A stretch of DNA of 64,000 bases from Methylobacterium tardum (GCF_023546765.1 NZ_CP097484.1:1367501-1431500); one strand, 5' to 3'; positions 17,929 to 29,044 are shown, counted from the stretch's first letter. Translations and numbers: made by a program. Notes: a model not told the origin generated them from the letters alone.

Positions 17929-18206
17929 TGTCTAGGGGGTTGCTGAAGCGTGCGGAGCGCGAAGGATCCCATGCCTATGTATGACCCTACCGGACCAGAG
18001 CGCCCGTTTGTTCATCCTTGATCGCATCATCGGCTGCACACATCCGACGATGCGCCATCAGGGCTTGCCGGCCGCCCTCGCAGGGCTTGCCCGATCACCG
18101 GCCTGACCCGTCGTGCTGAGCGTCGGACGCGCAGCTATCGGTCGATGCGCCACAGGCGGCATTAAGAATTTCGGGACGTGCCGCTGGTATCGATGCCGCG
18201 TGAGGC
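17929..18206. other. Intergenic region between divergent genes
   Basis: Holds the promoters of the methyltransferase (leftward) and the GGDEF-EAL gene (rightward). Apart from the boxes at 17853-17928, no clear site is seen. Confidence 0.4.
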
Positions 18207-20247
18207 ATGTCCGAGATGAGTACCGCAACGCTCGACCAACTCGACTGCGAAATCGGCAAGCGTTGGTTCCAACGCCGTTCGTCGATCCTGCACGAGGCAT
18301 TCAAGGCGCAACACGCGCACTCTACGCGCGAGGAGATGGGCCGGGCGTGTCAGCTCGTAGGCATGCTCTACATCGCGTTCGGCGCGATGGACGCGCTCCT
18401 CATCAGCGACATGCTCCCGTACCTCATGGCGTTGCGCGTCCTGATTGGTGGTGCCTACGTCATCGGGATCGTGGCGCAGGTCCGTCGTGGCGTCGCCACG
18501 CGCATTCTGGAGCTTCAGTGCTGCCTCGGTATCTACGTTGGCTTCGTGGCATGGCTGCTCCTCGCGGCACAGAGCTCCGACGCGAACGCGATCCTCTACT
18601 ATGCAGGGTACGGCCTGATCTTCATGCTGGTCGCCAACCTGTTTTTCAATCTCAGCTCCGAATTTGCTCTAATTTCGTCCGGCTTGATTACAACTACCTT
18701 CCTAATCTGGGCCACGATATTTTCTGATAGCACAATTTACGTCATTTGCTTCGGTTCGCTTTACGTTTTGAGCTTCCTGCTCACGATGTTTTTGAACTTC
18801 AAGTACAATCGCGAGCGCTATCGCGTATATCTGAACGCCTGCCGCGCGGAGTTGCGGCAACGAGAGATCGTGTTACGCGGGGAGGAGCTTTTCCGGCTGT
18901 CCACGACCGACGTCTTGACCGGATTGTCGAACCGACGTGCCATCGACGGCGTCCTGCAGGAACTCTGGCTCGCCAAGACGACTTCGGGTCAGACGTTCGG
19001 CATGCTCCTGATCGACGTCGATTTCTTCAAGCTTTACAACGACCGCTATGGGCATCAGCAGGGCGACCGGTGCCTCGCCGCGCTGGGTGAGGTCATGCGG
19101 AGCGCGGCCGACCGGAGACGGTACGCCCTGGGTCGATTCGGCGGCGAGGAGTTCGCCGCCCTTTTCCCGGCCACCTCGACCGAACAGGTCCTCGCTTTCG
19201 CCGAGGAGGTCCGTCAGGCCGTCGAGGCGTTGCAGATCCCACATGCCGCGCGGCGCGATGCCCTTTCGACCGTGACGGTGAGCATTGGGGCGGCGTTCTC
19301 GGCGGATGCCGCGGGCGACAAGCCCGAGCGCACGGTGACCGCAGCCGATCTCGCCCTCTACGTCGCTAAGGAGGAAGGCCGTAACCGCGCGCGGGTCTTC
19401 AACGCGCGAATGCTCCATGGCGCTGAAGGTGACGATCTCGGTGCCGAGACGCTTCGATCGGCGGTCGCCGACGGGCGTATCTCCGCGGTCTTCCAGCCCA
19501 TCGTCGACGTATCGACCGGTCGCATCTGGGCCGCGGAGGCGCTCATGCGGCTCAAGGATGCCGAAGGTCGCGCGATCTCGCCGGAGGCGTTCATTCCCGT
19601 CGCCGAGCGCACGGGAGTCATTCTCGAGATGGGCGCATGGATACTGCGCGAGGCTTGCGACCTGCTCGCGAGCGAGCCTGCCCTCCCGATCGTCAGCGTG
19701 AACGTGTCCGCGCGACAGATCGGCGACCCGGACTTCGTCGGCACCGTCGAGGCGGTCGTCCGGGCGGCCGGCATCGCACCGTCGCGTCTTGCCCTGGAGA
19801 TCACCGAAAGCGGGCAGATCAGCGGCAACCCGGAGGTCGCCAGGTTGATGGATCGGCTCTCCGAGAGTGGGATCCGCGTCTGGCTGGACGACTTCGGGAC
19901 GGGATTCGCGGGCCTTACGTGCCTGAGCGAGCTTCGCTTCGATATGGTCAAGATCGACCGTTTCTTCGTACAGAGCTGCGACACGCCCCGCGGTGCGAAA
20001 TTGCTTAAGAACATCATCGATCTGGTCGGGAACTGTTCCCAGAGGCCCATCGTCCGAAGGCGTGGAAGAGGCGCGGCAGATCGAACTCGTATCATCCTTT
20101 GGCGTGGATCTATTTCAAGGCTACCATCTCGGCAGACCTATGTCGCGGCACGAGTTGAAGCGGAGACTCGCCGATCAACCAAATCCCGAAGAACCGTTCG
20201 ACCTCACTGCGGCCTTTGGGGACTGCGTCGTTCATAGTACAGCGTAA
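18207..20247 (+). pseudogene. Membrane GGDEF-EAL cyclic-di-GMP enzyme, frameshifted near the C-terminus
   Basis: Six or so membrane segments fill residues 45-210 (for example LILTMFLNF-type helix before the GGDEF). The GGDEF domain has an intact active site (RFGGEEFAALFP) and LTGLSNRRA; the EAL domain has AAEALMRL, NVSARQ, ITESG and DDFGTGFAGL, all needed for phosphodiesterase activity. Near 20053 the frame shifts: VGNCSQRPIV continues in another frame as EGVEEARQIELVSSFGVDLFQGYHLGRP, the normal last EAL helix and strand. Without correction the protein loses the final EAL residues and gains a basic tail of about 60. Intact or not, the enzyme class is clear: c-di-GMP turnover at the inner membrane. 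Confidence 0.88.
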
Positions 20248-20693
20248 AACTCACACCGGCTCGGTAGCGTGCGTTCCAGATTGATGTCCTCCGGGCACTC
20301 GAGCTTATAAGGCAAATCAAGTCGGCGAGCTCGGGTAAGATTACGCCAGATCATCGAATGGTACGCTGGCCGCGTTGACCGGAACCTAGTAGCCCAAATC
20401 AGGTGCTGATCACCTGCGGCGAGAGGCGACTTGTGGCAGGTTTCGTTGAAAGTTCGGAGCCGGGCCGAAGGAGCACTGTGGGCCGCCCCAGACGGAGACG
20501 TTCCTGCTACCGCTCTTTGAAAATCGACTAACGGGTCGCAGCTGTATCGACCTCTGACATGACCGACGCCTCCGATATGGCTGCGTCGAACTAGAGGGCT
20601 ACTCCGAAGCACCACACTAGACGCTTCGCCAAAGTCCGCTTGCGGCCGAGCAAGCCGCTCCAATCGGCCCACCGCTGGCAGAAAGGCAACCAG
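20248..20693. other. Intergenic stretch
   Basis: About 450 bases between convergent genes; the open frames have unnatural composition. Nothing recognised. Confidence 0.4.
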
Positions 20694-21578
20694 CTACCGT
20701 CGCCATCTTTCGAAGAGCCGCCCGAGGACGCCGGCTTTGGCGGCGTAGCGGTCGGGCAGGGGCCGATCGAGCGCGAACTGGGCCGAGCCCCCTACGGTTT
20801 CCGTACCCCGGTAGCTGCAGCCAAGCGAGCGAGCCAGGGACGCGATCTCCTTCAGCACCGCCAGGAAGCCGGGTCCATCGATTGGCACTGGCTTGGCCAT
20901 CCGCATTTCCCTCATGCCCGGATCGAACCCGATGTACTGGTAGCCGCGCTGCTCAAGCTCGGACCGGAGCTTCGCCAAAGAGGCGTCCGCGCCCCAGAAC
21001 TCGAACCGTGTCGGTCGGATGCGGGCGTCGTCTGAGACATCGAGGTCAAGTTCACCGATTACCTCTGTCGGAACAATGATCGGAGCGACCTCGGCCAAGC
21101 ACCGCCGCTCGATCGCCAGCGGGAAGAACAATGCTTCCGCCGCAGCGTAGGCGATGCGCTCCACACCGGCCACGTCCTCCGTAACGAAGTAGAAGTCGCG
21201 CCGGTTTGCGCCGTGCTGCTCAGCCAGGTAGCAGGCGGGCACGGACGCCTTCGTCAGATCCTCACAGATGCGTTCCAAAAGCCTCCAGTTCCGCCGTGAT
21301 CCTTCAGGGGTCAGCAGATCCCAGCCGCCCGCTGCCCTCAGCGCAGGATTGCTGGGTCTGAGCACCTCGTCCTCGCGGGAGGAGGGCATGAGAAGCAGGA
21401 CGGGACGAGAAGCTGCAGTCTTCAGGAGCGGGAGGCTGATCCTGGCACTGACGAATAGCTCGCCGCCGTTAGGTTGATATCGAACCAGGGAGCGGCGGGG
21501 GTCGCCCTTCTTGAGGATCTCGCCGGTTTCTTCGTCGCTGACCTCCTCGCCGAGGACATCAAACTCGCTCAGCGCCAT
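20694..21578 (-). CDS. DUF695 / RraB-like domain protein
   Basis: A 294-residue soluble protein (start MALSEFDVLGEEVSDEETG). The first two thirds have the look of a DUF695-type domain (FYFVTEDVAGVERIAYAAAE, RCLAEVAPIIVPTEV); the last 100 residues (FWGADASLAKLRSELEQRGYQYIG, then a helix ARSLGCSYRGTET) resemble the small alpha/beta fold of the ribonuclease E inhibitor RraB. The combination is known in some bacteria but its role is not. Domain assignment is from pattern only. The start is close to the debris of an IS605 element. Confidence 0.55.
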   Translation of the reverse strand: MALSEFDVLGEEVSDEETGEILKKGDPRRSLVRYQPNGGELFVSARISLPLLKTAASRPVLLLMPSSREDEVLRPSNPALRAAGGWDLLTPEGSRRNWRLLERICEDLTKASVPACYLAEQHGANRRDFYFVTEDVAGVERIAYAAAEALFFPLAIERRCLAEVAPIIVPTEVIGELDLDVSDDARIRPTRFEFWGADASLAKLRSELEQRGYQYIGFDPGMREMRMAKPVPIDGPGFLAVLKEIASLARSLGCSYRGTETVGGSAQFALDRPLPDRYAAKAGVLGRLFERWRR

Positions 21579-21589
21579 CGGTCACCCCC

Positions 21590-22775
21590 ATGGTTAGTTC
21601 CCCTCCCTAAAGGGAGGGGCTTTCAGGAGCCCTGCACGGTCCCTTTTGGAAGGGGACAACACGGACCTCGATAATGCGTTACGGACATCCCCATCAGACG
21701 CAGATTGTCGGCCACGTTCCGATCGGCGTCGGCCCCGGTGGCCGCACGCATTACAGCGGAAGACCTTGCGCTCGCGGTCGCCGAGACAGCCACAACGCGA
21801 GCACGATTGGCTCGTCCAGGCGGGATCGACTGCAAGGAGCGGAACGCCCGCGATCGCCGCCTTGTACGTGAGGAACGCGCGCAGCTGGTAGAAACTCCAG
21901 CCGGCGTGATCCCAGCGCAAGGCGCGGGACACCTGCGTGCGCAGGCGAATGCCCGCGAGGTCTTCGATGCAGATCCCCGCGCGTCGCGTGATCGCGTCGT
22001 GGATGACGCTCCGCGAGATCGTGTGGTTCTCCGCCGCGTGAAAGCGCCTCTCCCTGCTCGACAGCCGTTGCAGGACGGCGCGGCAGCGACGCCGCGTCGA
22101 CCCCGTGTGCCCTTCGAGGCTTTCCTCTGGAGTGAACGCCGAACGCGTTGATGGCGCTCGCGCACTGCCTTGCGGTGCCCGCCTCGCGCTCATGCGCGAG
22201 AGCAGGAACTGGCAGCGGGCTCGTTCCATGACGAAGCTCCTCAGCAAGAGCACAGACGGCAAGCTGATCCCTAACGGGATCAGCGCCGAACTCTTCAACG
22301 TCGCGCAGGCCCCTCGACTTCACCTCCGCCTCCCTCCAGAAGTTTGCAGAGGGCTGCCGGCGACGCCTGCTGGATCGGCGATCACGCCGCTAGCCACGAT
22401 ACCCAGACCACCTCGCTGCGCGCCTTCAGGGCCGTGCAGATGTACGCGTTCGGAAAGCGCGGCAGGCCACGGTTCAAGCCCACCGGTCGGTTCGCCAGTG
22501 TCGAGGGCAAGGGCGAAGCCATCATCCGCTCCGAACCGGTGCCGGCCGTGCATTGGAACGGGTTGGTGCTGCTGTTGCGCCCTGACCGCAAAGACAAACC
22601 CGCGAGCGCGAAGGACCTTGTCCGACCCCACGTCCGTCAGGGCGTCGGAGTAGGTCGCCCGTTGAAAGGGGAGTACCAGCTCCGCGAGGCCGTGGCCGTG
22701 TCGCGAAAGCGAGGACCACGAAAGGCGGGATCAGAGCACACCTGGCCCCCCAGCTTTAGCCGGGGGTGGTTCAGA
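21590..22775 (-). mobile_element. Decayed IS605-type element with tnpB pieces in both orientations
   Basis: Minus strand from about 22240 to 21630 reads, over several frames, as the C-terminal half of a TnpB: LQRKASKGTRGRR, RERRFHAAENHTISR, GICIEDLAGIR, VDPAWTSQSCSRCGCLG and, after a shift, GADADRNVADNLRLMG. The right end has hairpins at 21600-21619 (CCCCTCCC/GGGAGGGG) and 21641-21657; a probable left-end hairpin lies near 22746-22766. Within it, the plus strand at about 22400-22640 codes for an N-terminal piece of a different TnpB (AFGKRGRPRFKPTGRF, SVEGKGEAII). At least two broken elements are therefore joined here. Confidence 0.65.
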
Positions 22776-22902
22776 TTAACTTTGGCGGATGCTGAAAGTG
22801 AGGTTGTGGCCGAGACCAAGAAACCGTCCTCCCCCCGTGAGCACACGAGAGCGAGCCGTCCAACATGCAGGAAGCGGCGGATGAGCCGCCGCTCACTGGT
22901 CT

Positions 22903-24628
22903 TTAGGCCGCCCGAACGGAGGCGAGAAAACGCACGACCTCGGCCGTGAGATGTTCGGACTGCTGCGACAACTCCGAAGCTGCTCCCAGAACTTGGCTAG
23001 CTGCCGTGCCTGTCTGTTCGGCCGCGCCCGCGACGCCGGCGATGTTGTTCGTCACCTCACCTGTGCCTGCAGCCGCCTGAGACACGTTGCGCACGATCTC
23101 TTGGGTCGCCGCGCCCTGCTGCTCGACGGCGGCCGCGATGCTCGTGGCTACGGCGTTGATCTCGCGGATCCGGCTGCTGATCCCGCTGATGGCGCTGACC
23201 GCTTGGTCGGTCACGCCCTGGATCTCGCCGATTTGTCCGGCGATCTCGTTGGCGGCCTTCGCGGTCTGGGCCGCCAGCGCCTTGACCTCGGTGGCCACCA
23301 CCGCGAAGCCCCGACCAGCCTCACCGGCCCGGGCCGCCTCAATCGTGGCGTTGAGCGCCAGGAGGTTGGTTTGAGACGCGACAGAGGTGATCAGCCCGAC
23401 CATGTCGCCGATCTTGGCGGAGGTGGCCCTCAGCGCCTGCACAAGCCCGGCGGTCTGATCGGCCTCTGCCACGGCAGTGTGGGCGAGTTCGGCCGAGCCC
23501 TGAACCTGTCGACCGATCTCCTGAACGGACGAGCCGAGTTCCTCGGCGGCAGCGGCCACGGTGTTGACGTTCGAGGCCGCCTCTTCGGCGGCGGCCGCGA
23601 CCGTCGCCGACTGGCTGGCGGTCTGTGTGGCGGTTGCGGTCATCGCCTGGGCCGTGGACTGCAACTCGGTCGCCGACGATGAGACCAGGCCGACGATGCC
23701 ACCGACCGACCGCTCGAAGGCTTGGGCCATCTGGCGCATGCCCAGCTTGCGCTGCTCCTCGGCCGAGGCGCGGGCGAGCGCCGTCTCCTCTTCCAGGCGG
23801 CGTGCCTGGATCAAGTTGTCCTTGAACACCTGAACGGCCCCCGCCATCGCGCCGATCTCGTCACGCCGGTCCGTGCCGGGGATGGCCGCCGAGGCATCGC
23901 CCTCGGCCAGACGGCCCATGACCGCGTGTAGCTGCTTCAGCGGCGACAGGGCCCGCCGCAGTGAGAGCCAGAGCACGCCAACCGCGACAGCGGTGACGAG
24001 CAGCCCGATCATGATCGCTTCCTGGACGAGAGCGTCGATGCTCGCGAGGAAGTCGGCGCGCTTCACGCCGACGTAGAGGACACCGATGACGCTGCCTGAT
24101 GCGTCGCGGATCGCGCTCGTAGCGCGCGAAGTGGGGCGTGCCGAGCACGTCGACCTCGCCCTGGTACGACACGCCCTGGCGCAGGACGGCATCGTAGGCT
24201 GCGCCCTGCGCGAGCTTGGTCCCGACCGCGCGAGTGCCGTCGGCCTTCGTCACGTTGGTGGCGATCCGGGTATCGCCCAGGAAGATGGTCGCGCTGCCAC
24301 CGATGATCGCGCGCACGCGATCGACAGCGGCATCGGCGGCGTCGATGGCGTGGGTGCCCACGTACAGGCGATCACCTTGGACGCTGAAGGTCGCGCTCCC
24401 GCCTACGTCGGCGAGACCCTGCTGGAGCAGGCGCAGGTTGCTGGCGAGACTGTTCTGGGCGCGCGTCTCCAAAGCGGCGCGCATCTGCACGAGCAGCAGA
24501 CCGGCGAGGATCGACGTCGCGAGGACGAGCAGCACCGTGCTGAGCAGGCTGACGCGCGCGGGCAACGAGAGTGCCGGCAGTCGCGAAACGCGGGCGCGCG
24601 TCGCCGATCCGGTGCGGTCGAGGTGCAT
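22903..24628 (-). pseudogene. Membrane methyl-accepting chemotaxis protein with Cache/HAMP, frameshifted
   Basis: ATG 24628 (MHLDRTGSATRARVSRL) leads into a membrane helix (LLSTVLLVLATSILAGLLL), a periplasmic single-Cache-like domain, a second helix ([17 protein letters not shown]), HAMP and a signalling domain with tip [32 protein letters not shown]. The frame breaks near 24118 inside the Cache domain: GTPHFARYE continues as [17 protein letters not shown] in another frame. One base restores it. Apart from this the receptor is normal in length (about 575 residues). It would sense a periplasmic ligand; no chemotaxis partner is adjacent. Confidence 0.88.
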
Positions 24629-24965
24629 GGCAGAGTTCCCTATTCGGGCGCGTACACTGCACACCCGTTGCGTTCGGACCAGCGCCGAAACTTGAACTCA
24701 CCCTAGGCTTTCAAGGTTGTGCCTTCGTTAAAGGCACGACCATCCCGAGAACAGGCTCTGCTGGGCTTCTGCGAATAGCAATAGATCGGTGCATGGGCAC
24801 CTTGGTGGACGCGCGTACATATTGATCTAAGTTGTTTCAATCTGCGGTTGTCTTGCGCCTCAGCATCACGATGACGTGATCAAGCCTTCGAGAGGAGCCG
24901 CAGTTTCCTGCCTTGTCGCGCCGGTCCACGTCGTACGTTGCGCAGCGTCGCCGCAGCTGATTGAC
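24629..24965. other. Intergenic region between divergent signalling genes
   Basis: Separates the chemoreceptor from the hybrid kinase. No clear promoter or hairpin recognised. It may include the first codons of the kinase if the GTG at 24876 is used. Confidence 0.35.
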
Positions 24966-27900
24966 ATGAACACGAGAGCGACGGCACTTCGCGCGCGCAT
25001 CTGCCCGCGCTTGCCTCTGCCCCGGTCTATCTCTGAAGCTCTTGACGTGCCCAACACCTTCTTCGCAGGCGGTGGCCAATGCGGCGACCGGGTTCGAGCC
25101 TACGATTGGGCCGCGACGTCGCTGGGCCCGATCACGGCTTGGCCCCAAAGCCTGAGAACTACCGTCGGCCTCGTGCTGCTCTCGCACGTGCCGATGGCGC
25201 TGCTCTGGGGTGGGGACGGCGTCATGATCTACAACGACGCCTACGCGGTCTTCGCCGGCGACCGGCACCCGCAGTTGCTGGGCTCCAAGGTGCGAGAGGG
25301 CTGGCCCGAGGTCGCCGACTTCAATGATCACGTCATGCGCGTCGGCTTGGCTGGCGAGACGCTGTCCTACAAGGATCAGGAACTGACCCTGTATCGGCAC
25401 GGGCGGCCCGAGCAGGTCTGGATGAACCTGGACTCCTCGCCGGTTCTCGGCGAGAGCGGCCGCCCGGCGGGCGTGCTCTGCATTCTTGCCGATACCACCG
25501 ATCGCGTCGCCGCCGAAATGCAGCCGGACGATGAGAGCGAAATCCGCGACAGTGAGGCTCGGTTCGCCAGCGACGAGCGCCTGCGCGCCGCACTGGACGC
25601 CAGCGACACAGGCACCTTCCGCTGGAACATCCGGACCAACGCGCTCGATTGGGACGAGGCCCTCGACCGGCTGTTCGGCCTGACGCCCGGCGAGACGGCG
25701 CGCAGCCTCGATCAGTTCATCGCCCTGGTCCACCCGGACGACCGCGCTGGCGTGATCGCGCGCTGCGAGGATTGTGCGGCGAGCGGTGCGGATTTCGAGA
25801 TGGCGTTCCGCGTCGTGCGCCCCGACGGCAGCCTTCGCTGGCTCTACGATCGCGGCAAGACGTTCCGCGATCCAGACGGCACCCCCTCGTACATGACAGG
25901 AGCGTGCGTCGACATCACAGAGCGGCGGGAGGCCGAGGAGCGCCTGCGCACGAGTGAGGAGCGGCTGCGGCTCATCATCGAGACCGCGACCGATTACGCC
26001 ATCCTGACCATGGATCCGGATCGCCGGATCACGAGCTGGTCGGCCGGGGCGGAGGCCACGTTCGGCTACACCGCCGAAGAGATCATCGGTCAGCTCGGCG
26101 ACGTGCTGTTCACGCCGGAGGACCGGGCCGCCGCTGTGCCGCAGGCGGAGGCTGGGACCGCGATGACGGACGGCGTCGCACCGGACGTCCGTTGGCATCT
26201 CAGGAAGGACGGCAGCCGCGTCTTCATCCGCGGTGCCGCTCGCGCTCTGCGCGACGGGCAAGCTCGTGGAATCGGGCTTCTGAAGATTGGACGCGACGAG
26301 ACCGAGCGCAGCACCGCTGAGGAGCGCCTGCGCGCGAGTGAGGAGTTCAACCGCCGAGTCCTCGCCAGTTCTGCAGATTGCATCAAGGTGCTCAGCCTCG
26401 ACGGCCGCCTGGAGTTCATGTCCGAAGGCGGCCTATGCGTGATGGAAGTCGACGATTTCAGCGCGATCGAGGGGGCGTGCTGGCTCGACTTCTGGCAGGG
26501 CGACGATCACGCCAAGGCGCTTACGGCCGTGGAGGCGGCCAAGCGCGGCGACACGGGTCGCTTCCAAGGGGCCGCTCCGACGCTGAAGGGTTCGCCGCGC
26601 TGGTGGGACGTGGTCGTCACGCCGATCCAGGGCGCGTCGGGCCGCCCTGAGAAGTTGCTGTCCGTGTCGCGCGATATCACGGCGACCGCGCGAGCCTCCG
26701 AGAAACTGCGCGCGAGCGAGGCGCAGTTGGTGCACTCCAACGCGCTGCTCGCCGCGGTGATGGAGGCGGTGCCTGGGGTGGTCTACGCGAAGGATCTTCA
26801 GGGCCGCATGCTCGCGGCCAACCGCGGCACGGCCGAGCTCGTCGGCAAGTCGATCGCGGAGATCCTCGGGCGCACGGATCTGGAGTTCCTGGACGACCCG
26901 GTCCAGGCCGAGTCCGTGATGGCCAACGATCGGCGCATCATCGAGCGAAGGCAGCCTGAGATCGTCGAGGAGACGGTGACCAGCCCCGACGGCATCCCTC
27001 GGGTCTGGCTGTCGACGAAAGCCCCGTTCACCGATGCGACGGGCACTGTCAGCGGGCTTGTCGGCACCTCTGTCGACATCACGCACCGGAAGCTCGCCGA
27101 GGAGCGCCTGCGCGCGCTCAACGAGACCCTGGAACAGCAAGTCGAGGAGCGCACGCGCGACCGCGACCGCATGTGGCGGCTCTCGACCGACGTCATGCTG
27201 GTGGCAGACTTCCAGGCCCGCATCGAGGCCGTCAACCCGGCCTGGACGACCCTGTTCGGCTGGCCGGAGGAGGAACTCGTCGGGCGCTCGTTCATGGGCC
27301 TCGTCCACCCGGACGACGTGGCGGCGACGCTCGCCGAGGTCGGCCGGCTCTCGGAAGGCATCACCACGCTGCGCTTCGAGAACCGCTACCGCGCCAAGGA
27401 TGGCAGCTACCGCTGGCTGTCCTGGACGGCGGTGCCGGACGCGCGCTTCATCCACGCGGTCGGACGCGACATCCAGGCCGAGAAGGAGGCCGCTGAGGCG
27501 CTGGCCGCGACCGAGGAGGCGCTGCGGCAATCGCAGAAGATGGAGGCGGTCGGCCAGCTCACGGGCGGGCTGGCGCACGACTTCAACAACCTGCTCACCG
27601 GCATCTCGGGCTCGCTGGAGCTGATGCAGGCCCGGATGAGCCAGGGCCGGATGACGGATCTCGACCGCTACATGAGCGCGGCGCAAGGGGCGGCCAAGCG
27701 GGCCGCCGCGCTCACGCACCGCCTGCTCGCGTTCTCGCGCCGACAGACGCTCGACCCCAAGCCGACCGACGTCAACGCCCTGATCCACGGCATGGAAGAC
27801 CTGATCCGCCGCACCGTGGGTCCGTCTGTGCACATCGAAGTGGTCGGGGCTGGCGGACTCTGGCCGGCCTTGGTCGACCCGCCGCAGCTCGAGAACGCGC

Positions 27901-28667
27901 TGCTGAACCTGTGCATCAACGCCCGCGACGCGATGCCGGACGGTGGCCGCATCACCATCGAGACCGCCAATCGCTGGCTCGACGACCGGGCAGCCCGGGA
28001 GCGGGATCTGCCGCCTGGACAGTACCTGTCGCTGTGCGTCAGCGACAGCGGCACCGGTATGACGCCGGACATCATCGCGAAGGCGTTCGACCCGTTCTTC
28101 ACGACGAAGCCGATCGGTCAAGGTACCGGGCTCGGGCTGTCGATGATCTACGGCTTTGCCCGGCAATCCGGCGGACAGGTTCGGATCTACTCGGAGGTCG
28201 AGCAGGGGACGACGGTGTGCCTGTACCTGCCGCGCCATCACGGCGACGTGGGTGAGGCCGAAGCCGCTCCGGACCTCGCCGATGCGCCCCGCGCCGAGCA
28301 GGGTGAGACCGTGCTCATCGCCGATGACGAGCCGAGCGTGCGCATGCTGGTCACCGAGGTTCTGGAGGATCTCGGCTACACGGCGATCGAGGCAGCAGAT
28401 GCGCAGTCCGGTCTCAAGGTCTTGCAGTCGGACGTCAGGGTCGACCTGCTGGTCACCGATGTCGGACTGCCTGGCGGCATGAACGGCCGCCAGATGGCGG
28501 ATGCAGCTCGCGTGAAGCGACCGGATCTCAAGGTGCTGTTCATCACCGGCTACGCCGAGAACGCGGCGGTGGGCAATGGCCACCTGGAGCCGGGCATGGC
28601 CGTGCTGACCAAGCCGTTCGTCATGGAGACGCTTGCGAGCCGGATCCGCGAGATGATCGAGGCTTGA
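24966..28667 (+). CDS. Soluble hybrid histidine kinase with about six PAS domains
   Basis: About 1230 residues with no membrane helix. Six PAS/PAC modules can be counted from linkers such as DITERREAEERL, DETERSTAEERL, DITATARASEKL and DITHRKLAEERL; the first (AYDWAATSLGPITAWPQSLRT) is the kind often found at the front of Methylobacterium kinases. Then come HisKA (GGLAHDFNNLL), HATPase with NLCINARDAMPDGG, DSGTGM, FDPFFTT and GTGLGLS, and a receiver with ADDEPS, TDVGLPGGMNG and KPF. The receiver ends the protein, as in complex phosphorelay kinases. Start is uncertain: ATG 24966 is given, while GTG 24876 and GTG 25047 are in frame; the last fits homologues' usual opening. It stands alone, without a cognate regulator. 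Confidence 0.9.
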   Translation: MNTRATALRARICPRLPLPRSISEALDVPNTFFAGGGQCGDRVRAYDWAATSLGPITAWPQSLRTTVGLVLLSHVPMALLWGGDGVMIYNDAYAVFAGDRHPQLLGSKVREGWPEVADFNDHVMRVGLAGETLSYKDQELTLYRHGRPEQVWMNLDSSPVLGESGRPAGVLCILADTTDRVAAEMQPDDESEIRDSEARFASDERLRAALDASDTGTFRWNIRTNALDWDEALDRLFGLTPGETARSLDQFIALVHPDDRAGVIARCEDCAASGADFEMAFRVVRPDGSLRWLYDRGKTFRDPDGTPSYMTGACVDITERREAEERLRTSEERLRLIIETATDYAILTMDPDRRITSWSAGAEATFGYTAEEIIGQLGDVLFTPEDRAAAVPQAEAGTAMTDGVAPDVRWHLRKDGSRVFIRGAARALRDGQARGIGLLKIGRDETERSTAEERLRASEEFNRRVLASSADCIKVLSLDGRLEFMSEGGLCVMEVDDFSAIEGACWLDFWQGDDHAKALTAVEAAKRGDTGRFQGAAPTLKGSPRWWDVVVTPIQGASGRPEKLLSVSRDITATARASEKLRASEAQLVHSNALLAAVMEAVPGVVYAKDLQGRMLAANRGTAELVGKSIAEILGRTDLEFLDDPVQAESVMANDRRIIERRQPEIVEETVTSPDGIPRVWLSTKAPFTDATGTVSGLVGTSVDITHRKLAEERLRALNETLEQQVEERTRDRDRMWRLSTDVMLVADFQARIEAVNPAWTTLFGWPEEELVGRSFMGLVHPDDVAATLAEVGRLSEGITTLRFENRYRAKDGSYRWLSWTAVPDARFIHAVGRDIQAEKEAAEALAATEEALRQSQKMEAVGQLTGGLAHDFNNLLTGISGSLELMQARMSQGRMTDLDRYMSAAQGAAKRAAALTHRLLAFSRRQTLDPKPTDVNALIHGMEDLIRRTVGPSVHIEVVGAGGLWPALVDPPQLENALLNLCINARDAMPDGGRITIETANRWLDDRAARERDLPPGQYLSLCVSDSGTGMTPDIIAKAFDPFFTTKPIGQGTGLGLSMIYGFARQSGGQVRIYSEVEQGTTVCLYLPRHHGDVGEAEAAPDLADAPRAEQGETVLIADDEPSVRMLVTEVLEDLGYTAIEAADAQSGLKVLQSDVRVDLLVTDVGLPGGMNGRQMADAARVKRPDLKVLFITGYAENAAVGNGHLEPGMAVLTKPFVMETLASRIREMIEA

Positions 28668-28684
28668 GGGCGGCGCGGTCTTTT

Positions 28685-28779
28685 GTCAGAACTGTCGGTT
28701 CTGTCAGCGCCGTTCATGCAGAGCGGGGTACGACAGGGCGTCTGTGGGGCGCGATCTCGGAGGTGCCCTGACGATAGGG
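28685..28779. repeat. Copy 1 of a dispersed intergenic repeat of about 95 bp
   Basis: Starts GTCAGAACTGTCGG (28685-28698) and ends TGACGATAGGG (28769-28779). The same two blocks, in the same order and about the same distance, occur at 46542-46635. The first block with the following GTTCTGTCAG also forms a small hairpin that could end the kinase transcript. Confidence 0.5.
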
Positions 28780-28810
28780 ACAATTGCGACGAAAGGTCGA
28801 CGGCCGGCTC

Positions 28811-29044
28811 TCAAGGTGGGCTGTCAGCGCAGCTCCGCGCCTTTCCGAGAAGGGCGTCCCGGTGGGTTCGCAGCAGGACGAGGCTCGTCATGTATGACGT
28901 GAGCAGCATCTCGTCCCGTGCCGCGACCTGTGCGTGCTCGGCCACGTTGGCGACGCGCATGCACTGGTCGTGAAAGCGCCGCTCGCACGCGACGATATCT
29001 TCGTTCACGGCGATCAGCGCCTCGATCCATCTCTGCGTCACCAA
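28811..29044 (-). CDS. Small helical hypothetical protein (77 aa)
   Basis: A 77-residue protein (MVTQRWIEALIAVNEDIV...) that is rich in charged helices with heptad-like spacing (HDQCMRVANVAEHAQVAARDEMLL). No membrane segment or known domain. The composition is natural, and it lies on the same strand as the downstream genes. Function unknown. Confidence 0.5.
   Translation of the reverse strand: MVTQRWIEALIAVNEDIVACERRFHDQCMRVANVAEHAQVAARDEMLLTSYMTSLVLLRTHRDALLGKARSCADSPP

Noticed and set aside
20232..20672. Minus-strand open frame of 146 codons
   Set aside because: Overlaps the EAL end and has unnatural composition with many Ser/Arg; no start signal.
26433..28583. Minus-strand open frame of 716 codons
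   Set aside because: Antisense to the six-PAS hybrid kinase; no motif, no ribosome site.
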